11,648 nucleotides of DNA. It comes from an uncultured Erwinia sp. (GTDB lineage: Bacteria; Pseudomonadota; Gammaproteobacteria; Enterobacterales; Enterobacteriaceae). The stretch's first letter is position 1; every line of letters begins with the position of its first letter. The position numbers and the translations under genes are program-made. Shown in pieces: positions 6,200-11,648 of this stretch. Below the pieces are notes generated by a model. That model did not search any database, was not told the DNA's origin, and was given only the letters and a program-made list of their open reading frames with translations. The DNA lies in the NCBI GenBank assembly GCA_946221915.1, contig CAMIKG010000096.1, positions 1-11,648 on the forward strand, in the 5' to 3' direction.

Positions 6200-7735
6200 A
6201 TGGATATCGCCTCTTTATACCAGCGTCAGCGGGTTCGCCTGTTACTGGCGTTGCTCACTGGCGCATGTGGCACGCTGGCCTTTTCACCTTATGATTTCTG
6301 GCCCGCCGCGCTGGTTTCGCTGTGCGGTTTACTGGCCCTGACGCTGAACCGCAGCACCGCGCAAGCCAGCGCGATTGGCTTTGCCTGGGGCTTCGGCCTG
6401 TTTGGCAGCGGCATCAATTGGGTGTATGTCAGTATTGCGACCTTTGGCGGCATGCCTGGGGCGATCAATGTTTTTCTGGTGGTGTTGCTGGCGGCGTATC
6501 TGGCGCTCTATCCACTCATATTTGCCGCGTTGCTGACGCGTCTGCTGCCACGCACCTCGCTGTTGCGTCTGGTGGTTGCCGCGCCGGCGTTGTGGCAAAT
6601 CACGGAGTTTCTGCGCGGCTGGATACTCACTGGCTTCCCGTGGCTGCAGTTTGGCTATAGTCAGATTAATGGCCCGCTGAAGGGCATCGCCCCGATCCTC
6701 GGCGTCGAAGCTATCACGTTTGTGCTGGTGATGATTGCCGGGCTGCTGGTTTATGCCGTGGTCCAGCGCCGGCTGGCGGCGGCAGTGGGCGCCGTCGCCC
6801 TGCTGTTGTTGCCGTGGCCATTGCGTTCAGTCAGCTGGTATCAGGCGCAGCCTGAGCGTGCTGTTGATGTCGCGCTGGTGCAGGGCAATATCGCGCAGTC
6901 AATGAAGTGGGACCCTAACGAGTTGCTGCGCACGCTGCGGATTTACAGCGAGCTTTCCCGCCCGTATGTGGGTAAAACGCCGATCATTATCTGGCCGGAA
7001 TCCGCGATTCCCGATCTTGAAGTGAATCAGCAGCGCTTCCTGCATGGTGTCGATGGTGAGTTACGTGCTGCAGGCAGCAGTCTGGTGACCGGCATTGTCG
7101 ATTCGCGTCTGGAGCAGGATAACCGCTATCACGATTACAACAGTGTGATCGTGCTGGGTGGCGATCAGCCATATGATTACAACAGTCATAACCGTTATCA
7201 GAAGAACCATCTGGTGCCGTTTGGTGAGTTTGTGCCGCTGGAAGGGATTCTGCGTCCGCTGGCGCCGTTCTTTGATCTGCCGATGTCTTCGTTCAGTCGT
7301 GGCAATTATGTGCAGCCGCAGTTGCGGGTGGCGGGTTATAACCTGACGGCCGCGATTTGCTATGAGATTGTGCTTGGTCAGCAGGTGCGCGATAACTTCC
7401 GTCCTGATACTCAGTTCCTGCTGACGGTGTCGAATGATGCCTGGTTTGGTCATTCCATTGGCCCGTGGCAGCATTTCCAGATGGCGCGGATGCGCGCGCT
7501 GGAGCTGGGACGTCCGCTGTTACGCGGCACCAATAATGGTGTGACCGCCGTGGTTCAGGCCGATGGTGAAGTGCAGGATATTATTCCGCAGTTTACCCGT
7601 CAGGTGCTGGAAACCCGCGTGACGCCGACGACCGGTCTGACGCCGTATGCACGTTTCGGCAACTGGCCGGTGTGGGTGATTACCCTGCTGTTTGGTTTTG
7701 CGGCGGCGGTGCTGGGGTTACGTCGTAAGCGATAG
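6200..7735 (+). CDS. lnt: Apolipoprotein N-acyltransferase
   Basis: Inner-membrane enzyme that adds the third acyl chain to the N-terminal cysteine of lipoproteins, the last step of lipoprotein maturation. It has 511 residues (E. coli: 512). Several hydrophobic segments fill residues 1-215, a periplasmic nitrilase-like domain spans about 220-475, and a final membrane segment lies near 485-505. The catalytic triad is intact and falls at the E. coli positions: E267 in WPESAIPD, K335 in KNHLVPFGE and C387 in AICYEI. It begins seven bases after ybeX, so it is probably expressed from the ybeZ operon. A Shine-Dalgarno sequence is poor (GGAAG about 12 nt upstream), suggesting coupling to ybeX translation. 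Confidence 0.97.
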   Translation: MDIASLYQRQRVRLLLALLTGACGTLAFSPYDFWPAALVSLCGLLALTLNRSTAQASAIGFAWGFGLFGSGINWVYVSIATFGGMPGAINVFLVVLLAAYLALYPLIFAALLTRLLPRTSLLRLVVAAPALWQITEFLRGWILTGFPWLQFGYSQINGPLKGIAPILGVEAITFVLVMIAGLLVYAVVQRRLAAAVGAVALLLLPWPLRSVSWYQAQPERAVDVALVQGNIAQSMKWDPNELLRTLRIYSELSRPYVGKTPIIIWPESAIPDLEVNQQRFLHGVDGELRAAGSSLVTGIVDSRLEQDNRYHDYNSVIVLGGDQPYDYNSHNRYQKNHLVPFGEFVPLEGILRPLAPFFDLPMSSFSRGNYVQPQLRVAGYNLTAAICYEIVLGQQVRDNFRPDTQFLLTVSNDAWFGHSIGPWQHFQMARMRALELGRPLLRGTNNGVTAVVQADGEVQDIIPQFTRQVLETRVTPTTGLTPYARFGNWPVWVITLLFGFAAAVLGLRRKR

Positions 7736-7745
7736 TTTTTCGGAT

Positions 7746-7780
7746 GCGCCTTGTGGATGAAAGTTCACTGGGCGCTTATT
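7746..7780 (+). terminator. Weak hairpin after lnt, possible operon terminator
   Basis: GCGCC (7746-7750) pairs with GGCGC (7771-7775), with an inner GTG/CAC helix (7753-7755 and 7766-7768), followed by TTATT. The stem is interrupted and the T run is short. No better terminator is visible after lnt. Confidence 0.3.
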
Positions 7781-7820
7781 CCAGAGCACTGGCTGGCCGA
7801 GATAAATCGCTGATAGTTAG

Positions 7821-8056
7821 CTACGGCGTTGTTTTCAGGACGTTGTCTGGCTGATCGAGATACACGGGGCGACCATCCCGCGGTCCTCCGCGGTCAAGCC
7901 GCTCCGGAGCCATCGGAATGTTTCCCCTAAAATCAGGCTCTGACCGTTGTCTGTTATTTTATATCCTCTCCTCTTCGCTTCCCGTTCCTGCTCCCTGGTC
8001 ATCAGATTGCTTTTTTTGGCATGATGATTGCAACCCTTACAGTGCAATTGCTGCAT
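7821..8056 (-). pseudogene. Remnant of a small minus-strand gene, apparently frameshifted
   Basis: Two minus-strand frames look protein-like and meet near 7926-7930. The upstream frame runs from an ATG at 8056 and gives MQQLHCKGCNHHAKKSN, then a charged stretch ending DNGQSLIL, with a CxxC-HH pattern like a small zinc site. It then degenerates and stops at 7835. The frame one base back (-1) takes over with RGNIPMAPERLDRGG and ends GRPVYLDQPDNVLKTTP at a TAG (7821-7823). One missing base near the run TTTTAGGGG would explain this; the joined product would have about 78 residues. No clear ribosome binding site is seen, and I do not recognise the family. A seven-A run near 8011-8017 could be a second damaged spot. 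It is also possible that there never was a gene here. Confidence 0.35.
8016..8032 (+). promoter_or_regulatory. Sigma-54-type -24/-12 promoter element upstream of gltI
   Basis: TTGGCATGATGATTGCA matches the consensus YTGGCACGNNNNTTGCW with one mismatch. The invariant GG (8018-8019) and GC (8030-8031) are exactly ten bases apart. Transcription would start near 8042-8043 and run towards gltI with a leader of about 290 nt. It follows a T run and lies inside the minus-strand gene remnant. No convincing NtrC-type enhancer pair was found by eye; a poor dyad (TGCACCA...GGCACA, from 8089) lies downstream. Confidence 0.5.
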
Positions 8057-8188
8057 ATAAGCCAATGTAACCAAATGAAACACCGGTTTGCACCATTAAG
8101 GCACAAGGCATGCCCCATGGCGGAGCATTGCCAAAAAAAATTGCTTTTATTTGGTGCGGGCGACTTCGCAAAAAAGAAACTTTTCTGT

Positions 8189-8218
8189 TTCATAACGTTA
8201 ACATTCGGCTATTTTAAT
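8189..8218 (+). promoter_or_regulatory. Candidate sigma-70 promoter of the gltIJKL operon
   Basis: TTCATA (8189-8194, four of six) and TTTAAT (8213-8218, five of six) are 18 nt apart in an AT-rich stretch. Transcription from near 8226 would give a leader of about 107 nt that still contains the GcvB-type site. A nearby TTAACA (8198-8203) is a better -35 but lacks a matching -10. Confidence 0.4.
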
Positions 8219-8272
8219 AACTAAACAGAGCGCGTTCAGGCTCGGTAGCAAAACATAAGCAGCAGCAAATAC

Positions 8273-8286
8273 ACACGACATCACAA
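8273..8286 (+). promoter_or_regulatory. Predicted GcvB small-RNA target site in the gltI leader
   Basis: ACACGACATCACAA, 47-60 nt before the gltI start codon, lies in a C/A-rich stretch. It pairs over 14 consecutive bases, with one G-U pair, to the G/U-rich R1 segment of GcvB as I remember it from E. coli and Salmonella (TTGTGATGTTGTGT). gltI is an established GcvB target in Salmonella through a C/A-rich element upstream of the ribosome binding site. The gcvB gene of this organism is not in the window. Confidence 0.6.
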
Positions 8287-8332
8287 ACGGCGCGATTTTC
8301 TGTCAGCGTCTAAACGACAAAGGAGTTGGAAC

Positions 8333-9268
8333 ATGAAATTACGGAAACTGAGGCTGGCGCTTGCCCTGGCAGGACTCTCCTCCAGCCTCGCTTATGCAGA
8401 AGAGGCAAAACCGCAGGCCGCTGATCCGGCTGCAGCTCAGCAGCAAGCTCCTACCCTGGAAAAAATCGCGAAAGATGAAGTGATCATTGTGGGGCACCGC
8501 GAGTCTTCTGTTCCTTTCTCGTATTACGACAATCAGCAAAAAGTCGTCGGTTATTCGCAGGATTACTCCAACGCGATTGTTGACGCGATCAAGAAAAAAC
8601 TGAATAAGCCTGACCTGCAGGTCAAACTGATCCCGATCACCTCGCAGAACCGTATCCCGCTGCTGCAGAATGGCACTTTTGACTTCGAGTGTGGTTCCAC
8701 TACCAATAACGTCGAACGCCAGAAGCAGGCGGCATTCAGTAACTCCATCTTTGTGGTGGGCACGCGTTTGCTGGTGAAGAAAGGTGGTCCAATCAAGGAC
8801 TTCGCGGATCTGAAAGGCAAAACCGTCGTGGTGACCTCCGGTACTACCTCTGAAATTCTGCTGCATAAGCTGAACGAAGAGAAAAAAATGGATATGCGTA
8901 TTATCAGCGCGAAAGACCATGGTGACTCCTTCCGTACGCTGGAAACCGGTCGTGCTGTGGCGTTTATGATGGATGACGCCCTGCTGGCGGGCGAGCGCGC
9001 CAAGGCGAAGAAACCTGATAACTGGGATATCGTCGGTACGCCACAGTCACACGAAGCTTACGGCTGTATGCTGCGTAAAAACGATGCTGAGTTCAAAAAG
9101 CTGCTGGATGACACCATCGCTCAGGTACAGACCTCTGGCGAAGCCGCTAAGTGGTTTGATAAGTGGTTCAAAAATCCAACTCCACCGAAGAACGTGAACC
9201 TGAACTTCGACCTGTCGGATGATATGAAGGCGCTGTTCAAAGAACCGAACGACAAGGCACTGAACTAA
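8333..9268 (+). CDS. gltI: Glutamate/aspartate ABC transporter, periplasmic binding protein
   Basis: Periplasmic solute-binding protein (SBP family 3) that delivers glutamate and aspartate to the GltJK permease. It has 311 residues against 302 in E. coli. A Sec signal peptide covers residues 1-22: MKLRK, a hydrophobic stretch, then AYA with cleavage before EEAK. A linker rich in Ala, Gln and Pro follows (about 23-45) and accounts for the extra length. The mature domain is strongly conserved: VGHRESSVPFSYYDN, FECGSTTNN, TSGTTSE and DGALL-like MMDDALLAGERAKAKKPDNW. AAGGAG lies seven bases before the ATG. It is first in gltI-gltJ-gltK-gltL, preceded by a long leader with a GcvB site and followed by the SroC-like spacer and terminator, so gltI should be made in excess. 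Confidence 0.97.
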   Translation: MKLRKLRLALALAGLSSSLAYAEEAKPQAADPAAAQQQAPTLEKIAKDEVIIVGHRESSVPFSYYDNQQKVVGYSQDYSNAIVDAIKKKLNKPDLQVKLIPITSQNRIPLLQNGTFDFECGSTTNNVERQKQAAFSNSIFVVGTRLLVKKGGPIKDFADLKGKTVVVTSGTTSEILLHKLNEEKKMDMRIISAKDHGDSFRTLETGRAVAFMMDDALLAGERAKAKKPDNWDIVGTPQSHEAYGCMLRKNDAEFKKLLDDTIAQVQTSGEAAKWFDKWFKNPTPPKNVNLNFDLSDDMKALFKEPNDKALN

Positions 9269-9269
9269 T

Positions 9270-9429
9270 AATGACAATAAGGGCAGCTGGCCTGCCCTCC
9301 TGATTGCTGATTACTGGCCTGGACAGACAAATACGCCCTTCAGGGGCAAAGATGCAGGATGGCCGTTCCCCAGCCTGCATTGACGGGGGCCACTCACCAA
9401 TCTTCAGGGGAGCTTCGCTCCCCTTTTTT
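9270..9429 (+). ncRNA. sroC: SroC-like sponge RNA from the gltI-gltJ spacer
   Basis: In E. coli and Salmonella, SroC is cut by RNase E from gltIJKL mRNA between gltI and gltJ and titrates GcvB. This spacer has the same place and about the same size. It contains the hairpin AGGGCAG/CTGCCCT (9280-9298), a hairpin ATGCAGG/CCTGCAT (9352-9358 and 9374-9380), and a strong terminator at the end. TGGACAGACA (9320-9329) is a perfect complement of ten bases (TGTCTGTCCA) in the 3' part of GcvB as I recall it. The 5' end is an estimate from the usual length of about 150-160 nt. Confidence 0.65.
9406..9429 (+). terminator. Intrinsic terminator between gltI and gltJ
   Basis: AGGGGAGC (9406-9413), loop TTC and GCTCCCCT (9417-9424) form a perfect eight-pair stem, with six T at 9424-9429. 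It should end most transcripts after gltI and form the 3' end of the SroC-like RNA. gltJ starts only 14 nt later, so read-through must feed gltJKL. Confidence 0.9.
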
Positions 9430-9442
9430 ACCGGAGTTATTT

Positions 9443-10183
9443 ATGTCAATCGACTGGAACTGGGGGATTTTCCTGCAGGAAGCCCCGTTTGGTAACACGA
9501 CCTATCTTGGCTGGCTGTGGTCCGGCTTTCAGGTCACCATTGCGGTTTCCCTGTGCGCATGGGTTATCGCCTTTTTCGTCGGATCGCTGTTTGGCATCCT
9601 GCGTACTGTCCCCAATCGCCTTCTCTCTACTATCGGCACCTGTTATGTCGAGCTATTCCGTAATATCCCGCTGATTGTGCAGTTCTTCTTCTGGTATCTG
9701 GTCGCGCCAGAGCTGGTCGGAGAAGATCTGGGCATGTGGTACAAATCGGAACTGGATCCGAATATTCAGTTCTTTGCCTCTTCAGTGATTTGCCTCGGCC
9801 TGTTTACCGCTGCTCGCGTCTGTGAGCAGGTACGCGCAGCCATCCAGTCACTGCCGCGTGGTCAGAAGAACGCGGGGCTGGCAATGGGTCTGACACTGCC
9901 GCAGACCTACCGTTATGTGCTGCTGCCTAATGCCTATCGGGTGATTGTGCCGCCAATGACCTCCGAAATGCTTAACCTGGTGAAAAACTCCGCTATCGCC
10001 TCCACTATCGGTCTGGTGGATATGGCGGCGCAGGCCGGGAAGCTGCTGGACTACTCCGCGCATGCCTATGAGTCTTTCACCGCGATTACCCTCGCCTATG
10101 TCGGCATTAACCTGGTGATTATGCTGATTATGGGACTGGTGGAACGTAAGGTTCGCCTGCCGGGCAATATGGGGAGTAAATGA
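9443..10183 (+). CDS. gltJ: Glutamate/aspartate ABC transporter, permease GltJ
   Basis: Inner-membrane permease of the polar amino-acid (HisMQ-type) family, pairing with GltK to form the channel. It has 246 residues, as in E. coli. The N-terminus MSIDWNWGIF is followed by about five hydrophobic segments. The cytoplasmic EAA loop that docks on the ATPase is EQVRAAIQSLPRGQKNAGLAMG. I chose the ATG at 9443 because GGAG lies eight bases upstream and the product aligns end to end with E. coli GltJ; an in-frame upstream ATG at 9359 would lie inside the SroC-like spacer and terminator. The TGA stop shares its A with the ATG of gltK. Confidence 0.97.
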   Translation: MSIDWNWGIFLQEAPFGNTTYLGWLWSGFQVTIAVSLCAWVIAFFVGSLFGILRTVPNRLLSTIGTCYVELFRNIPLIVQFFFWYLVAPELVGEDLGMWYKSELDPNIQFFASSVICLGLFTAARVCEQVRAAIQSLPRGQKNAGLAMGLTLPQTYRYVLLPNAYRVIVPPMTSEMLNLVKNSAIASTIGLVDMAAQAGKLLDYSAHAYESFTAITLAYVGINLVIMLIMGLVERKVRLPGNMGSK

Positions 10184-10860
10184 TGTACGAGTACGACTGG
10201 AGTTCGATTATTCCCAGCCTGCCCTATCTGCTGAATGGGCTGGTGATTACGCTGAAAATCACCGTCACTGCGGTGGTGTTCGGCATTATCTGGGGCACCA
10301 TTCTGGCAGTGATGCGCCTGTCGCCGATCGCACCGATCAGCTGGTTCGCGCGTCTGTATGTCAACCTGTTCCGCTCCGTGCCGCTGGTCATGGTGCTGCT
10401 GTGGTTTTACCTGGTGGTGCCGAGCTTTCTGCAGCAGGTGCTGGGGCTGTCGCCAAAGACCGATATTCGCCTGATTTCAGCGATGGTGGCCTTCTCGCTG
10501 TTTGAGGCCGCTTATTACTCGGAAATTATTCGCGCCGGGATTATCAGTGTGTCACGCGGCCAGTCCAACGCGGCGCTGGCGCTGGGTATGACCCAATGGC
10601 AGTCGATGAAGCTGGTGATCCTGCCGCAGGCGTTTCGCGCCATGGTCCCACTGTTGCTGACGCAGGGCATTGTGCTGTTCCAGGATACCTCACTGGTGTA
10701 CGTGCTCAGCCTCGCCGACTTCTTCCGCACCGCCTCTTCGATTGGCGAGCGCGATGGTACACAGGTCGAGATGGTCCTGTTTGCCGGTCTGGTTTACTTT
10801 GTTATCAGTTTTTCAGCATCGATGCTGGTCAGCTACTTAAAGAAGAAAAGGACAGTTTAA
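10183..10860 (+). CDS. gltK: Glutamate/aspartate ABC transporter, permease GltK
   Basis: Second inner-membrane permease of the importer, 225 residues (E. coli: 224), with about five hydrophobic segments. The EAA loop is SEIIRAGIISVSRGQSNAALALG, followed by the conserved PQAFRAMVPLLLTQGIVLFQDTSL region. Two adjacent ATG codons are possible (10180 and 10183). I chose the second because GGGGAG ends six bases before it and the product then begins MYEYDWSS, as in E. coli. The overlap with gltJ (TGATG) indicates translational coupling and matched amounts of the two permeases. Confidence 0.96.
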   Translation: MYEYDWSSIIPSLPYLLNGLVITLKITVTAVVFGIIWGTILAVMRLSPIAPISWFARLYVNLFRSVPLVMVLLWFYLVVPSFLQQVLGLSPKTDIRLISAMVAFSLFEAAYYSEIIRAGIISVSRGQSNAALALGMTQWQSMKLVILPQAFRAMVPLLLTQGIVLFQDTSLVYVLSLADFFRTASSIGERDGTQVEMVLFAGLVYFVISFSASMLVSYLKKKRTV

Positions 10861-11586
10861 ATGATTACCCTGAAAAATATTTCCAAGTGGTATGGTCACT
10901 TTCAGGTGCTGACCGACTGCTCAACCGAAGTGAAAAAAGGCGAAGTGGTGGTGGTTTGCGGCCCTTCAGGTTCAGGGAAATCGACGCTGATTAAAACCGT
11001 AAACGGTCTGGAACCCATTCAACAGGGAACCATCGAAGTGAACGGTACGCTGGTCACCGACAAGAAAACCAACCTGGCGCAATTGCGTTCTAAAGTCGGC
11101 ATGGTGTTCCAGCACTTCGAGCTGTTTCCTCATCTGTCGATTGTCGACAACCTGACGCTGGCGCAGGTGAAAGTGCTGAAGCGCGATAAAGAGCAGGCGC
11201 GTCAAAAAGGGCTGAAACTACTGGAGCGCGTGGGCCTGTCCGCGCATGCCAACAAGTTTCCCGGCCAGCTGTCCGGCGGCCAGCAGCAGCGTGTCGCGAT
11301 TGCTCGTGCACTGTGTATGGATCCGGTCGCGATGCTGTTCGATGAACCAACCTCGGCGCTCGACCCGGAGATGATCAACGAAGTGCTGGATGTGATGGTC
11401 GAACTGGCCAACGAAGGCATGACCATGATGGTGGTGACCCACGAAATGGGCTTCGCGCGGAAAGTGGCAAACCGGGTGATCTTTATGGATGAGGGGAAAA
11501 TTGTCGAAGATCGTTCAAAAGATGACTTCTTTAATAACCCGCAGTCAGAACGCGCCCGCGATTTCCTGGCAAAAATCCTGCATTAA
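10861..11586 (+). CDS. gltL: Glutamate/aspartate ABC transporter, ATP-binding protein GltL
   Basis: Cytosolic ATPase that powers the importer, 241 residues, as in E. coli. The Walker A motif GPSGSGKST is at 34-42, the Q-loop is in VFQHFELFPHL, and the ABC signature LSGGQ is at 137-141. The Walker B motif MLFDEP has D161 and E162, SALD forms the D-loop, and the switch histidine is H194 in VTHE. All catalytic elements are intact. It starts directly after the gltK stop codon, with AAGGA eight bases upstream. It is the last gene of the operon within the window; in E. coli rihA lies next. Confidence 0.97.
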   Translation: MITLKNISKWYGHFQVLTDCSTEVKKGEVVVVCGPSGSGKSTLIKTVNGLEPIQQGTIEVNGTLVTDKKTNLAQLRSKVGMVFQHFELFPHLSIVDNLTLAQVKVLKRDKEQARQKGLKLLERVGLSAHANKFPGQLSGGQQQRVAIARALCMDPVAMLFDEPTSALDPEMINEVLDVMVELANEGMTMMVVTHEMGFARKVANRVIFMDEGKIVEDRSKDDFFNNPQSERARDFLAKILH

Positions 11587-11592
11587 TGTTGT

Positions 11593-11614
11593 TTCCCCCG
11601 CGCTGCGGGGGGAA
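11593..11614. other. GC-rich hairpin after gltL
   Basis: CCCCCGC (11595-11601), loop GCT and GCGGGGG (11605-11611) form a perfect seven-pair stem seven bases after the gltL stop. No T run follows on either strand, so it is not a standard intrinsic terminator, but it could end or protect the operon mRNA. The rest of the window, to 11648, is C-rich with no recognised feature. Confidence 0.45.
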
Positions 11615-11648
11615 TTGCAGTGGAGTTAATAGCTCCCCCTCCCCGGCC

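Noticed and set aside
7923..7930. Programmed -1 ribosomal frameshifting in the small minus-strand gene.
   Set aside because: The sequence at the junction does not form a proper X XXY YYZ slippery heptamer in the zero frame. A simple one-base deletion is the more economical explanation.
8114..8136. A second sigma-54-like match, TGGCGGAGCATTGC.
   Set aside because: The GG and GC are nine bases apart instead of the required ten, which normally abolishes activity.
8021..8224. A 67-codon plus-strand open frame upstream of gltI.
   Set aside because: It starts inside the sigma-54-like element, has no ribosome binding site, and ends in AT-rich promoter sequence. Nothing in its product looks conserved.

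Overview
The window is ordinary core chromosome of a gammaproteobacterium of the order Enterobacterales. The gene order (glutamine/methionine tRNAs, ubiF, miaB, ybeZ-ybeY-ybeX-lnt, gltI-gltJ-gltK-gltL) matches the Escherichia coli arrangement in reverse orientation, and the proteins look close to, but clearly diverged from, their E. coli counterparts. I suspect the Erwinia/Pantoea group rather than E. coli or Salmonella, but the sequence alone does not settle the genus.

Layout. Positions 1-420 hold the end of a tRNA operon on the plus strand (Gln-TTG, Met-CAT, Gln-CTG, Gln-CTG), closed by a strong intrinsic terminator. A gene-free gap (420-710) contains a compact nested inverted-repeat element flanked by a 7-bp direct repeat, which looks like a small non-autonomous mobile element or dispersed repeat. 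ubiF (ubiquinone biosynthesis) runs on the minus strand and diverges from miaB (tRNA ms2i6A modification). Then come ybeZ, ybeY and ybeX, which act in RNA and ribosome quality control or ion homeostasis, and lnt (lipoprotein N-acylation). These four are tightly packed and probably form one operon, with candidate promoters in the 199-nt gap after miaB.

A 597-nt gap (7736-8332) separates lnt from the glutamate/aspartate ABC transporter operon. It holds a weak hairpin after lnt, the remains of a small minus-strand gene that appears frameshifted, a good sigma-54-type -24/-12 element pointing towards gltI, a possible sigma-70 promoter, and a C/A-rich stretch that fits the GcvB small RNA seed. The gltI-gltJ spacer ends in a strong terminator and carries a 10-nt match to another GcvB segment. 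It therefore looks like the SroC sponge RNA made from the transporter transcript.

How the parts work together: gltI (periplasmic binding protein), gltJ and gltK (permeases) and gltL (ATPase) form one type I importer. The same transcript appears to carry both a GcvB target site and a GcvB sponge. The terminator after gltI probably also keeps the binding protein in excess over the membrane components. I found no CRISPR array, intact insertion sequence, toxin-antitoxin or defence system. The unusual material is non-coding: the 568-683 element, the lnt-gltI gap and the SroC-like spacer.
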